This document shows, piece by piece, positions 48,305 to 58,570 of a DNA stretch of 64,000 bases (its first letter is position 1; each line of letters opens with the position of its first letter). Source of the stretch: Mycetohabitans endofungorum (GTDB lineage: Bacteria; Pseudomonadota; Gammaproteobacteria; Burkholderiales; Burkholderiaceae); assembly GCF_037477895.1 (NCBI RefSeq), contig NZ_CP132745.1, positions 310,001 to 374,000 on the forward strand. Direction: 5' to 3'. Made by a program: the position numbers and the translations under genes. Under the pieces are notes generated by a model. The model was not told where the DNA came from. It saw only the letters and a program-made list of their open reading frames with translations, and made no database searches.

Positions 48305-48584
48305 GATGCTGCGACTCAAAAGAAATGCTGACCGTCCGCCGGCCAGCAAGCATTACGCGCAAGGTACGCGCGAGCGAAGCGTCCAACATGGCAAGGTGCC
48401 GAGGAACATGATGCGACGTAGCGGCATCGCATGCATAGAAGGTATCATCGGCTATGAGGCCCTGGTGCACTGCAACGTCAGCGCCGACAAAATCACCTAG
48501 GACGCGTTGCTGGCGCGGGCAATCCGGACCAGCTTCCATGATGCTATATCGGCTGAACTGGCCGGTAGGGGCAGACACTGAACC
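48305..48584. other. Unassigned 280-bp stretch
   Basis: Plus-strand reading gives protein-like pieces (GIACIEGIIGYEALVHCNVS, then after a TAG, DALLARAIRTSFHDAISAEL) that probably come from a decayed gene. I cannot name the family. Confidence 0.35.
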
Positions 48585-48986
48585 ATGCACAAACTCGTCG
48601 TTCCCAACCACGAAATCACCATGACGGCAGTGCGAGCGCAAGGCGCAGGTGGACAAAACGTCAATAAGGTGTCCAGTGCGATCCACTTACGGTTTTCGAT
48701 TCGGTCTTCGTCGCTGCCCGAGGTTGTCAAGATGCGCTTGCTCGCGCTGAACGATAACCGTATTACGCGCGATGGGGTCATCGTGATCAAGGCGCAGTCC
48801 TACCGGACACAGGAGTCGAATCGTACCGAGGCGCTCGCACGCCTGCACGAGCTGATCGAACGCGCCAGTCTCTCCCGTCGACCCCGCCGGGCAACCCGGC
48901 CGACGCTGGCGTCGCGGATGCGCAGGCTCGACAAGAAGGCGCGCCATGGCCAAATCAAGGCCGGCAGACGGCCGGTGACCGACTAG
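48585..48986 (+). CDS. arfB: Alternative ribosome-rescue factor ArfB
   Basis: The 133-residue protein has the RF-1 type peptidyl-hydrolase domain with the GGQ motif at residues 22-24 (RAQGAGGQNVNKVSSAIHLR). A basic C-terminal tail (RRLDKKARHGQIKAGRR) follows that would enter the empty mRNA channel. It rescues ribosomes stalled on mRNAs without a stop codon. Length and tail match ArfB/YaeJ. The ribosome site is not strong. It is convergent with recD. Confidence 0.94.
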   Translation: MHKLVVPNHEITMTAVRAQGAGGQNVNKVSSAIHLRFSIRSSSLPEVVKMRLLALNDNRITRDGVIVIKAQSYRTQESNRTEALARLHELIERASLSRRPRRATRPTLASRMRRLDKKARHGQIKAGRRPVTD

Positions 48987-49007
48987 GCCGGACAGGCGCT
49001 CACGACT

Positions 49008-51116
49008 TTATCGTGACGAGGCGGTTTCGCGCTGTGCACGCGCCGCCGCGTATCGTAACCGCGCCGACAGTCCGGTATCGCGGCGGGTCGGCGTGCCAAT
49101 GGCCTGTGCCAGCACCGCACGCGTGCCAATAATCGCGATTTGAGCCCGCGCACGGGTCACAGCCGTGTAAATCAACTCCCGCGACAAAGCCCGGCTGAAC
49201 GTAGGCGGCAACACCAGCGCAGCCCGTTCGAATTCCGAACCCTGTGACTTGTGGACCGTGAGCGCGAATGCCGTATCGTGCGACGGCAGCATCGCGGGCG
49301 ACACACTCCGGCGCTGTCCAGCCCCCTGTTCGAAGACCACCCGCAGCGCGCCGTCGCCAGCCGGCAGCGCAATGCCGATGTCGCCATTGAACAGGCCGAG
49401 CGCATAGTCGTTGCGCGTGACGATGACCGGACGGCCGGCAAACCACCGGGCGGCCGGCGCAAATGGCAAACGGGCGACCCGACGCAGTTCAGCACTGATC
49501 CACTCATTCAATGCATCGACACCGTGTGGACCGGCGCGAACCGCGCACAGCACACGGAATGCGTTAAGCGCGTCGAACAGCACACCGGCCTGCGGCTCGC
49601 GCCGCTGCAACATCCCAGCCAGCAGATCGGCATAGCGTGCGAAACCTCGCGCGATATATTCGCGTGCCGCGTGTCCGAGTGCCGGTCCGCCGTCATCGAT
49701 GAAGTAGGCAGGCGCGCAATCGTCTGCCGCCTCGAGCACGCCGAGCGCGTCCGCCGGCGAACCGTCGCGGATTGCACTGGACAGCTGTCCAATCGGAGAA
49801 TCAAGACCGAATCGATAGTTGGTCTGCAACCACACGACGCAATTGGCGAGCGCGGCGGGCTGTGCACTGTCGGCCGCGCTCGCCGTGTCGTTCGGCACCG
49901 GATCGATGGTACCCGCCCCATCCGCCGGATTGTCGTCGGCGAACAGATCGCGCTGTGCAGGCGCCGAGGGCGTCGTCGGCGTGTCAGGCGGCGCGGCCAA
50001 CACGCCAAGCGTATCGAACAACGCGCGATAATCCGCCCGCTCCGGGAGCACATCCCCATCCGGTAGCAGATCAGTGTGTTCGCGTTGGGGCAGGCCACCG
50101 CGAACATGCCAGGCAAGCGCGTTGCGCAATGTGTTGGTCGTGCAGCCAAGCGCCTGCGCGATGCGCTCGGCGCGCTGGCCAACATAGCACGGATGGGCAC
50201 TCAGTTCGGCGAACACCGCTCCCGCGTCGACCGCGGCCAATTGGTCCTTGTCGCCCAGTAGAATCAACCGAGCACGCGGTGCAACGGCGTCCACCAACCG
50301 GCTTGCCAGCGCGACGTCGATCATCGAAGCCTCGTCAACGACGATAACATCGTACGGCAAAGGATTGCGCCGATGGTGGCGAAAGCCCCTGTCCGGTGTG
50401 CTGCCCAGCAACCGATGCAGCGTATATGATGCGGTTGGCAGCTTGGCGGCGATATGGTGGGCCAACCGGTCTGTGCGGGACGCCAATGCCTCCAGCATGC
50501 GCTGTGCCGCCTTGCCGGTGGGCGCCGCCAGCGCGATGCGCAGGTCCGGTTTGGCATCGAGCAAACAGGCCAGCACGCCGACGACCGTGGTCGTCTTACC
50601 CGTGCCTGGCCCACCACTCACAATCGTCAGTTTCCCGGACAAGGCGACAGCCGCCGCGACGCGCTGCCAGTCGAGGCCGCTGCCGCTCGCCTCGCCGAAA
50701 TAGCGGGACAACACGTTACGCCACCGCTGCGCGTCATCGGACGACGCATCATCAAATTCCGCTTGCGCACGTGCGCTCAGTGCATTGGCCAATCCACGCT
50801 CGAATTCGTAATAGCGTGCGAGATAGAGTCGGTCATCGGTATCGATCACCAGCGGCAAACGGGGCGCCGGCTCGTCATCGTCGATGCACGCGGCAACGCC
50901 GCTTGCGAGCAGTAACGCGCGGACTGTGTCGGGCGGCTGCCCGAGTTGCCGCGCGAGCGCTGCCAACTCGATGCAGACATGTCCGTTCGCAGTCGCCGCG
51001 CTGACCATCGCGGCGGCGGCCGCAGCGACGCGTGCATCGCCGGCGGCTGCTCCCAAGCGCTGCGCAAGCGCGCCGATCCGGCGCGAGAACCCCTGGGCCA
51101 GCATGATGTCAGTCAT
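49008..51116 (-). CDS. recD: Exodeoxyribonuclease V alpha subunit
   Basis: The 702-residue protein is the 5'-3' helicase of RecBCD. Walker A is VSGGPGTGKTTTVVGVLACL, and the DEAA-type Walker B is VIVVDEASMIDVALASRLVD. The C-terminal motif VHKSQGSEFERAALVLP is typical of superfamily 1 helicases. I chose ATG 51116 (MTDIMLAQGFSRRI) over the longer frame from 51254, which would overlap recB. It begins 44 bases after the recB stop. A short stem, TCACGA/TCGTGA, spans its stop codon. Confidence 0.94.
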   Translation of the reverse strand: MTDIMLAQGFSRRIGALAQRLGAAAGDARVAAAAAAMVSAATANGHVCIELAALARQLGQPPDTVRALLLASGVAACIDDDEPAPRLPLVIDTDDRLYLARYYEFERGLANALSARAQAEFDDASSDDAQRWRNVLSRYFGEASGSGLDWQRVAAAVALSGKLTIVSGGPGTGKTTTVVGVLACLLDAKPDLRIALAAPTGKAAQRMLEALASRTDRLAHHIAAKLPTASYTLHRLLGSTPDRGFRHHRRNPLPYDVIVVDEASMIDVALASRLVDAVAPRARLILLGDKDQLAAVDAGAVFAELSAHPCYVGQRAERIAQALGCTTNTLRNALAWHVRGGLPQREHTDLLPDGDVLPERADYRALFDTLGVLAAPPDTPTTPSAPAQRDLFADDNPADGAGTIDPVPNDTASAADSAQPAALANCVVWLQTNYRFGLDSPIGQLSSAIRDGSPADALGVLEAADDCAPAYFIDDGGPALGHAAREYIARGFARYADLLAGMLQRREPQAGVLFDALNAFRVLCAVRAGPHGVDALNEWISAELRRVARLPFAPAARWFAGRPVIVTRNDYALGLFNGDIGIALPAGDGALRVVFEQGAGQRRSVSPAMLPSHDTAFALTVHKSQGSEFERAALVLPPTFSRALSRELIYTAVTRARAQIAIIGTRAVLAQAIGTPTRRDTGLSARLRYAAARAQRETASSR

Positions 51117-51160
51117 CACTGCTCTCCACCGAAGCCGGGCATGGTCCGTACCTCCTGAAA

Positions 51161-54100
51161 TCAAGCATGGCCACCCCCCGCTGAAAACAGTGCGTCGAAC
51201 GCCTCGACGACGGCGCGCGTCGGCCTGAATCGTTCGATGCCGGCACCAGGCCAATCCGGACGCACGCCTCGTAAAAATAGGTACAGGCTTGCACCAAAAT
51301 GGGTGTCATAGTCGTAATCCGGCAGTCGCACCTTCAAATATCGGTGTAACGCAATCGTGTAGATCAACGCCTGCAGCCGGTATGCATGGGTGTCCATCGC
51401 GGCCGATAGCGCGTGCGCGCGATACGCGTGCGGCGAGTTGCCGAGATGGTTCGATTTCCAGTCGATAATCCAGAATCGGCCGCGGAACTCGACCACAGCA
51501 TCGATGAACCCCTTCAGATAGCCGTGCAATACGCCATCGTCGAGAGCCACGCCGGCGATGCCGTGCTCCTCAAGCATTGTCGCAAGCCGGCGCATGTTGA
51601 GCGACGCAACCGGGAAGACAAATTCAAGCTCGGTCAACCGACGCGACGGATCCAGCTCGCCAAGCATGAAGTCCGCTTCGAGCGGAGTATGCGCAAGATC
51701 CCGCAACAGGCGCATCATCATGGCACTGAGCCGTTCCGTGCTCAACTCGCGCGAATGCACCGGCTGCTCGGTCAGCGCCCGCACGATGGCAGTTGGCCAG
51801 CTGGAAGGATCGCGCAGATCGGCAAGCTCCATCAGCCGATGCAGACAGTCGCCTGCGGCCGGCCCCCGGGGGAAACGCAGGATGTCGTCGTCATGTAGCC
51901 CAGTCAACGCGCTGTCCAGCATCGGTTCAGGTTCTGCTGCAATCGCCTGCGCATCAAACTGATCGACATCATCGTCGCCGTGATCGGGTCGCGCGTGCAA
52001 CACATCGTCGATACCCGGTAACGGCCGCTGCCGCGCCGAGGCGAGCGAGCTAAAACTCGCGGTCCGCCAGGCATCGAAGAGATGGCGCGCCGGCACGCGT
52101 GGGCGCACGTCTACGTGCGATGCATCAGGTGGAGGCAACGGATCACGCCGGGCCACGATCGGCAGCGGCACAACGACAATGCTATCCTCGTCACCCGGTA
52201 ACGCGCGCCAGCATGCCGCCAACGCGGCAGCTTCAGGTGGTGCATCCAACCACGCGTCGAAATGCGACGATCCACCCGCAACGAGCCAGTTCAGCACACT
52301 TTGGCGCGCCTCCTTCGTCGATGCATGGGCGCCGCTCGCGTAGATCCCCGCAACGAGATAGCACCGATACACCGCACGCGTGAGCGCGACATAGATCAGG
52401 CGCGCACGCTCGGCCGCCTGTTCACGCATCACGCCTCGATCGATGCGCTGCGCGTCATCGCCGTCGCAGCCAAAGTGCAGCACGGCAAGTCCATCATCAC
52501 GATGGTACTCGCGCGCCACCGGCAATGCAGTGGACGAGGGCCCTACACGTAATGCACCGTTGGTCAGGAACGGGCAAAACACCACGGGGTATTCGAGCCC
52601 CTTGGACTTGTGGACCGTCACAATCTGGACCAGGTCTCGGTCTGATTCGAGCCGCAATTGCGTCTCGTCGCCGATGCCGGGATCCGCGCGTTGCGCACTC
52701 AGCCAGCACAGGGTTGGCGCGATACCGGGGTGTTCGCTGTCACGAGCCTGAATCAGTTCGGCCAGGTGATTCACGTCGGTCAGCCGGCGTTCACCGTCGT
52801 CTGCTCTGGCCAGGCGCTGCGCAATGCACAGTTCGCGCATCACGATGCGCCACATCGGCGCAAAGCCACGCTCGTGCCAAAGCAACCGATAGCCCGCAAA
52901 CCGCTCCACCCACGATGCCGAATCCAGGTCCGATGGCACCGGCTCACATCGGCCAGCCACGGCAGCGGCTGGTTCACCTTGCTCGATGGCCCACAATGCC
53001 GCCGCGTCCAAACCGATCCAGTCCGTGGCCAATGCCGCCCGCAAGCGTCGCAAGTCACCTGGCGTGTCGATTGCCAGCAAGACGCGTTCGAATTGCTCTG
53101 CGTCGATCGACGCGAACACCGAGGCTTGGCCAAGCTCCACGCTGCCGATGCCCCATCCGCGCAATACCCGTTTCATCAACATACCCTGCCGATGCGTCTG
53201 CACGAGCACGGCGATATTGGCCGGGGCGAGCGGCTCGGTGCCGATCGTCGCATCCCCTGCTCGCGCGTCGCGCATTAGCCGTGCGACCTCTGCCGCGCAC
53301 GCCTCGGCGGCTGCACGCTCGGCATCGCGCTTGCTCAGCGGCGCGTGGTCTGGCAGCCACCATACTCTCAGGGCCGCCCCACTGCCATCGGTTGCGCCGA
53401 GCGGATCGTGCCGGTCGGCAAATGTCGGTCGCGTCTTCATGCCGGCGCGCACTGGGTGATAGTAGAGTCCGTCTAGCACAAAAGCGCGCGGGTTGGCCCC
53501 GAACAAGCGGTTGCACGCAGCGATCAGCGCGGGATCGGACCGTTGATTGACGGCCAACGTGTAGCGGGCGCTGGCATGAGCACGCGCGTCCAGGTACGTA
53601 TGCAAATCGGCAGCACGAAAACTGTAAATCGCCTGCTTCGGGTCGCCAACGAGAAACAAGGGGCCCTTCGGCGCAAAAATCTGGTTAAAAATGGCAAACT
53701 GCAGCGGGTCTGTGTCCTGGAATTCATCGATCAGCGCTGCGGGATAGCGCTCACGCAACGCATCGGCGAGCCAACGGTGCGTATGCAGCGCACGATACAA
53801 ATTGGCTAGCAGGTCATCAAACGACATGACCCGCGCAATGCGCTTGCGTTCGGCAACGCTCGGCGGCCCAATATGCAGCCACTCGCGCACCAACGCAAAC
53901 CAACGACGCAGATGCATCGCCTGCTCTGCACGGAACGCGGCAACCAACGCGTCCGCGCAGTCGAAGAACGGGTGTGCCGGCGGCTGGCATTTGGCCTTGG
54001 TGGCAGCGGCCAGTGAGGACGAAGTCAACTTCAGCGCGTCCTTCGAAATCGGCGCATAACGGTCACCGCGCACAAAAAAGCGCTCCCACGCCGCCAGCGC

Positions 54101-54898
54101 GGCTTGCACCTGAGACGGCTTGTGCGTGCGCCGGTCCAACTGGAGGGCACAGTCGGCAAGCCGCTGCGCGATCTGCTCTCGCTCTTCACGCCATAGGTTG
54201 CCGGCGCGGTCAAAATGATCGATCGTCGTGTCAACCGTCGCATCACACGCCGGATCGGTCCATACGAGTTCGGCCAACGGCTTTTTTAGACGTTGCGCGA
54301 GCAGCGCCTGCAGCACCGCGGGCCCGGCGCCTTGCGAAACGAGCCAGTGTGCGAATCCCGGCGTGCGCGCCGCTTCCGGTTCAACGCGCTCGCGCCAGAA
54401 CTGCGCGGCGACATCGAAGCGCAGCGCGGCGTCGTCGGCTTCGGTCTCGAGCGCGAACGGCATTGCAGCCGCAAACGGCGCTTCTTGCAGCGCACGTTGA
54501 CAAAACGCATGAATCGTATGGATCGCGGCCTGATCAAAACCATGCAACGCGCGCCGGATCCGCTTCAGCGCGCGCTGTGTGGCCGTTTCCGGCGCGTCGC
54601 CATCAACAATCCGCCCGATTAGCCCGGTCACGAACGGGTCGTCCAGCGCGGCGCCATGCGCGAGCGCCTGCTCGAGTTGCATCAGGCGCGCTCGGATTCG
54701 CGCGTGCAGCTCCGCGGTGGCCGCTTTCGTAAAGGTCACGACCAGGATTTGGTCCGCTTGTAAGTCCTTTTCGAGCAACAGGCGGAGATAGAGCGCACAG
54801 ATGTTCCAAGTCTTGCCGGTGCCGGCGGAGGCCTCGATCTGCGTCACACCATCAAGCGCGCACGCGAAGACGTCGAGTTCAAGCACGTCGGAAGTCAT
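51161..54898 (-). CDS. recB: Exodeoxyribonuclease V beta subunit
   Basis: The 1245-residue protein has the UvrD-type 3'-5' helicase with Walker A at IEASAGTGKTWNICALYLRL. VDEFQD-type sequence appears as LIDEFQDTDPLQFAIFNQIF, and VHKSKGLEYPVVFCPFL is motif V. The C-terminal nuclease has FWIIDWKSNHLG, with the catalytic Asp and Lys. With RecC and RecD it processes double-strand breaks and degrades foreign linear DNA. The start at ATG 54898 overlaps the recC stop (TGATG), so it is translationally coupled. The open frame extends to 55279 but that part overlaps recC. Confidence 0.95.
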   Translation of the reverse strand: MTSDVLELDVFACALDGVTQIEASAGTGKTWNICALYLRLLLEKDLQADQILVVTFTKAATAELHARIRARLMQLEQALAHGAALDDPFVTGLIGRIVDGDAPETATQRALKRIRRALHGFDQAAIHTIHAFCQRALQEAPFAAAMPFALETEADDAALRFDVAAQFWRERVEPEAARTPGFAHWLVSQGAGPAVLQALLAQRLKKPLAELVWTDPACDATVDTTIDHFDRAGNLWREEREQIAQRLADCALQLDRRTHKPSQVQAALAAWERFFVRGDRYAPISKDALKLTSSSLAAATKAKCQPPAHPFFDCADALVAAFRAEQAMHLRRWFALVREWLHIGPPSVAERKRIARVMSFDDLLANLYRALHTHRWLADALRERYPAALIDEFQDTDPLQFAIFNQIFAPKGPLFLVGDPKQAIYSFRAADLHTYLDARAHASARYTLAVNQRSDPALIAACNRLFGANPRAFVLDGLYYHPVRAGMKTRPTFADRHDPLGATDGSGAALRVWWLPDHAPLSKRDAERAAAEACAAEVARLMRDARAGDATIGTEPLAPANIAVLVQTHRQGMLMKRVLRGWGIGSVELGQASVFASIDAEQFERVLLAIDTPGDLRRLRAALATDWIGLDAAALWAIEQGEPAAAVAGRCEPVPSDLDSASWVERFAGYRLLWHERGFAPMWRIVMRELCIAQRLARADDGERRLTDVNHLAELIQARDSEHPGIAPTLCWLSAQRADPGIGDETQLRLESDRDLVQIVTVHKSKGLEYPVVFCPFLTNGALRVGPSSTALPVAREYHRDDGLAVLHFGCDGDDAQRIDRGVMREQAAERARLIYVALTRAVYRCYLVAGIYASGAHASTKEARQSVLNWLVAGGSSHFDAWLDAPPEAAALAACWRALPGDEDSIVVVPLPIVARRDPLPPPDASHVDVRPRVPARHLFDAWRTASFSSLASARQRPLPGIDDVLHARPDHGDDDVDQFDAQAIAAEPEPMLDSALTGLHDDDILRFPRGPAAGDCLHRLMELADLRDPSSWPTAIVRALTEQPVHSRELSTERLSAMMMRLLRDLAHTPLEADFMLGELDPSRRLTELEFVFPVASLNMRRLATMLEEHGIAGVALDDGVLHGYLKGFIDAVVEFRGRFWIIDWKSNHLGNSPHAYRAHALSAAMDTHAYRLQALIYTIALHRYLKVRLPDYDYDTHFGASLYLFLRGVRPDWPGAGIERFRPTRAVVEAFDALFSAGGGHA

Positions 54899-57800
54899 CA
54901 GGCGTCCTCCGCCGGCTGTAGGTGCGCGAGCAGTGGTTCGAACACCGTCTTGGCAATGGCGACAAACGTATCGTCCAGTGTCATCGGCGTGCCGCGCAAC
55001 ACGAGCTGGATCGCCGGATCGTCGAGCTCGCCACCCGTACGTTCGTTCGACCACGCGTTGCGGGCGGCGGAGTCGCTTTGCGACACGAGTAACCAGGCGC
55101 TTTTTGGAAAGAAACGCAACGGCGCGCGTAACCCGGCACGATACAGTGCAAGCAACTCGCCCAGGTACGCGTGCGGGTCCCGTGGCGTCGTGAGCACGAA
55201 GCGCTCGTCGTCGCCGATCCACAGCGTCTGACGTGATGCTTGCGGACTTGCGGCACACCAGCATAGATGGCGCAACCACGCATCAAGGTAATCACGAGCG
55301 GTCGGCCTGGCATAGCGGTAGAGTACCAATTCGTTACGTGTCACACCGTCCAGCACGCCAGTCAACACCGTCGGCAACAACACCGTCTCGCGCCACGCCG
55401 GCACCCGGTCCAGCAACGTCGATACGGACCCGAGCCGTTCAGGCCAGCGCGGGGCAACGTGGATCGAAAATTCGGCAGGTTCGAGTTTAGTGCCGACCTG
55501 CCCCCGGATGTGCTCGGCCAGCTTGCTCAACGCCACCACCTCACGCTCGTGTATCGCGCGTCCGGTCGCACCTCCCGGCAATTCGGGAATCGCACGCGCG
55601 ATTTCATGGGCCCGCTCGGCGTACGCCGATGACTCCACTAGCAACGGCAACAGGCGCCCGGCAAGCGCATCGCGTCCCGCATAATCGAACTCGTACGGCT
55701 CGGTGTCGGGCAATGGGGCCTGCGCGCGATGCAGCACGATGCCCAGTCGTTCGCGCAGCAGCGCGCGTTGCGGGTGGCGCCAGAATCGCACCAATTCGTC
55801 CAACCCGATCGTCTCGCGCATATCGGGGGGCAGCGCGTCGCCAAAAAACGGCGGCATGGCGTCCGCCTCCATCCGCTGTGTCGGATCGGCAAGCGCTGCG
55901 GCCACTTGCGCGCGATCTGCATCGTAGGTCAACAAAGGCCCCTGCATCGAAAAATACGACAGCGCGAACGGCTGCAACGGATGTTCCGTGACAAAACTGC
56001 GCCGCGCCAGTGCAATTTCGTCAAGACTTGCCCCTTCGCCCGCCTTCAACGACGCAAGGTGATCAAGCAACTCGGTCACCAGCGCCGATGGCGGCAACTC
56101 GGCGTTGTCGCAGATATTGCGGCCGGTATAGCTGAGCAGCACGGTATCGCGCGCCGCCAACATGAGGTCTAGGAACAGGTTGCGCTCGTCATCGCGACGT
56201 TGCCGGTCACCGGATTGCGCAAACGAGGCCATCAGGTCGAACTCATCCGCGCGCGAGAGCGTGGGCAACACGCCATCGTCGATGCCAGCCACGCAGACGA
56301 CACGGAACGGCACACCACGCAGGCTGGATAGCGGCGATACGGTCACCGCGCCAGACGGGACCCCGCCGCGCGCAGGATCGTCGAGCACGGACAATAAAGC
56401 CGTACGCAACACCGCCGCGGGCAACGGTGTATGTGGCGCGCCTGCTTCGATTTGCACGAAGAGCGCATCGAGCGCGTCGCGCAGCCCGCTCAATGAATCA
56501 GCATCCGGGCCGCGGGCATCAAAGAACTGGTCGAGCACGGCGAGCAACACATGACGCCACTGCGCAACCGTATGCGGTGTCGCGCACGCGAGCGCGAATG
56601 CATCGAGCTCGTCGACGAATTGCGCGAGCCGCCCAAGCAGCATGGCGTCGGCGCCGGTGGATGCCGCCACCGGCAACCAATCGCCGACAGGCAGAGCGTC
56701 ATCCGGCATCGCGTAGCCAAGAAACAACCGCGTCAAGGCGTCAGCAAACGTATGGCGAGCGCGGGGCGCGTCAAGATCCCGCTGCTCACGCGGCGCGAAC
56801 GAACGGCGCGCGCCGGCGTGCGCCAACCACCGTTGCACGGTGTCCAGCGCCACCGGGTCGATGTCATAGCGCGCCGCAATCGCGTCCACGCGCAGCCATT
56901 CGACTAGCGCGGACGCGTTGACGTCGCGCTCCGCCAGGGCCAGCCAGTCCAGCAGCGTGCGCGCGAGCGGATTGGCTTGAGACGGCGGCAAGCCGGTGAC
57001 GCGATATGGGATGCGGCGCGGGTCGCCCGGCGGCACCGCGCCGAACACCGCGTCCACGATCGGCGCGGCGGCAATCAGGTCGGGCACCGCGATCAGTACG
57101 TCGGCCGGCGTCAAACTCGGATCCGCATCGAATTCGGCCAGCAGCCGGTCATGGAGTACCTCGAACTGCCGCGTCAGGCTGTGACAGACGTGAACTTCGA
57201 TGCCATCGCGCGCAGGCGGTGGCGATGGCGACACCGGATGCGCGAGCGACAGGATTGCATTCTGTACGACGGCGAGCCAGCTGCACGCCGGGGCCTCGAC
57301 GAATTCGCTGCTCTCGCCCGCCACCGCACCCTCGGTATGCTCATGAAGCAACGCGAGTTGCGCTTGCGTCTGCCGCCCCCACTCGGCCAGCAGTGGGTGC
57401 CCGACCGTCTGGTAGTCGAGTTGCCCCGCCGCATCCAACGCGTCGGCGCGCCGTTGCGTGACGATGTCGAACCAGTACTCACGGCATGGATTAAGTGCAT
57501 AGATCCGTACATCGATCCAGCGCGACAACTCGCGCAGCAATTGCACATGCAGTGGTGGCATCGTCGGCAACGCGAACACGCTGACCTGCGCCGGCCAGTC
57601 CGCGCGCGCGACATCGTCCAGATCCAATTGCGATGCGATCGACAGAAACCGGTATGCGGGCGGCGACATCCGTTCGAGCGCACCGGCATCGCGTCCGCCG
57701 GCTAGTTCGTTTAGCACGTCGCGCCACAATTGTGCTTGCCAAGCCTCGTCGGCACGCTGTATCGGCGTCGCGCCGGCAAGCCGTTGCGCGCCGTCCGGCT

Positions 57801-58296
57801 GGTGGCGCGGCGCGAAGATCGACTCGCCTGCCAGCCACTGGGCAAGCCAATGTGGACGATACGTCAAATAATGATCGAAAACGCAGGCAATGCGACGCGC
57901 CAGATCGAACATCATCGCAGGATCCGCCGCCGCCAGGTAGGCGTCCAGTCGCGTCAAGGGCGTCTGGCCGTCGCCATCGGACACCGTGCCGCGCTGCGCG
58001 AGCATCCGGTAAAGCCGCCATACGAGCCGCTCCGGCGCGAACGGCGATTCGCGCGGCACGTCGATTGCTTCGACGCGCGCGATCTGTGCCCATAACCACT
58101 GCGCGAGATAGCAAAATTCGACATTCGCGCACAGGCCGAACCGGTCGGCGTAGTCCAATTCGAGCCGTCGGCGTACCGCGACATTCGGCACGATGATCGG
58201 CTGCGGCCGCCACAGGTCGCAGCCGATGCGCTCGAGGTCGTCCAACAGCGCCGCGGCAAGCGTCTCGTAGCGGTTTGAGTAAAACAGTTCAAGCAT
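54898..58296 (-). CDS. recC: Exodeoxyribonuclease V gamma subunit
   Basis: The 1132-residue protein starts MLELFYSNRYETLAAALLDD, typical of RecC. The two inactive helicase-like halves include VRRRLELDYADRFGLCANVE, HVCHSLTRQFEVLHDRLLAE and SLRGVPFRVVCVAGIDDGVL. RecC recognises Chi and splits the DNA strands. The frame is open to 58368; I used ATG 58296 as the family start. It is the first gene of recC-recB-recD, all on the minus strand. The region between it and the divergent FUSC gene (58297-58570) holds the promoters. Confidence 0.94.
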   Translation of the reverse strand: MLELFYSNRYETLAAALLDDLERIGCDLWRPQPIIVPNVAVRRRLELDYADRFGLCANVEFCYLAQWLWAQIARVEAIDVPRESPFAPERLVWRLYRMLAQRGTVSDGDGQTPLTRLDAYLAAADPAMMFDLARRIACVFDHYLTYRPHWLAQWLAGESIFAPRHQPDGAQRLAGATPIQRADEAWQAQLWRDVLNELAGGRDAGALERMSPPAYRFLSIASQLDLDDVARADWPAQVSVFALPTMPPLHVQLLRELSRWIDVRIYALNPCREYWFDIVTQRRADALDAAGQLDYQTVGHPLLAEWGRQTQAQLALLHEHTEGAVAGESSEFVEAPACSWLAVVQNAILSLAHPVSPSPPPARDGIEVHVCHSLTRQFEVLHDRLLAEFDADPSLTPADVLIAVPDLIAAAPIVDAVFGAVPPGDPRRIPYRVTGLPPSQANPLARTLLDWLALAERDVNASALVEWLRVDAIAARYDIDPVALDTVQRWLAHAGARRSFAPREQRDLDAPRARHTFADALTRLFLGYAMPDDALPVGDWLPVAASTGADAMLLGRLAQFVDELDAFALACATPHTVAQWRHVLLAVLDQFFDARGPDADSLSGLRDALDALFVQIEAGAPHTPLPAAVLRTALLSVLDDPARGGVPSGAVTVSPLSSLRGVPFRVVCVAGIDDGVLPTLSRADEFDLMASFAQSGDRQRRDDERNLFLDLMLAARDTVLLSYTGRNICDNAELPPSALVTELLDHLASLKAGEGASLDEIALARRSFVTEHPLQPFALSYFSMQGPLLTYDADRAQVAAALADPTQRMEADAMPPFFGDALPPDMRETIGLDELVRFWRHPQRALLRERLGIVLHRAQAPLPDTEPYEFDYAGRDALAGRLLPLLVESSAYAERAHEIARAIPELPGGATGRAIHEREVVALSKLAEHIRGQVGTKLEPAEFSIHVAPRWPERLGSVSTLLDRVPAWRETVLLPTVLTGVLDGVTRNELVLYRYARPTARDYLDAWLRHLCWCAASPQASRQTLWIGDDERFVLTTPRDPHAYLGELLALYRAGLRAPLRFFPKSAWLLVSQSDSAARNAWSNERTGGELDDPAIQLVLRGTPMTLDDTFVAIAKTVFEPLLAHLQPAEDA

Positions 58297-58570
58297 GAAG
58301 CGGCGGATAAAAATCGCAACGCGCGACGGCCACGTGGACGCCCCGTCGTCAGTGAAAGACCCAAGCATAACAAAGCGCCGGCCGCCCGCGAACCCGGCCG
58401 TTCGGCCTATTGTGCGTGACGGACCCGTGGCGTTACGCTGTCCCGGTACGTTAACGGGCTGTGGGCCGGAAGCCTAGCCGCCGGCACGCACGAGCATGAC
58501 TTCAGGCGGCCGCAAAAAACATCGGCGAAGTGCGCTAGACTCGCAGCATTGTGTGCCCGCCCAAGCGTCG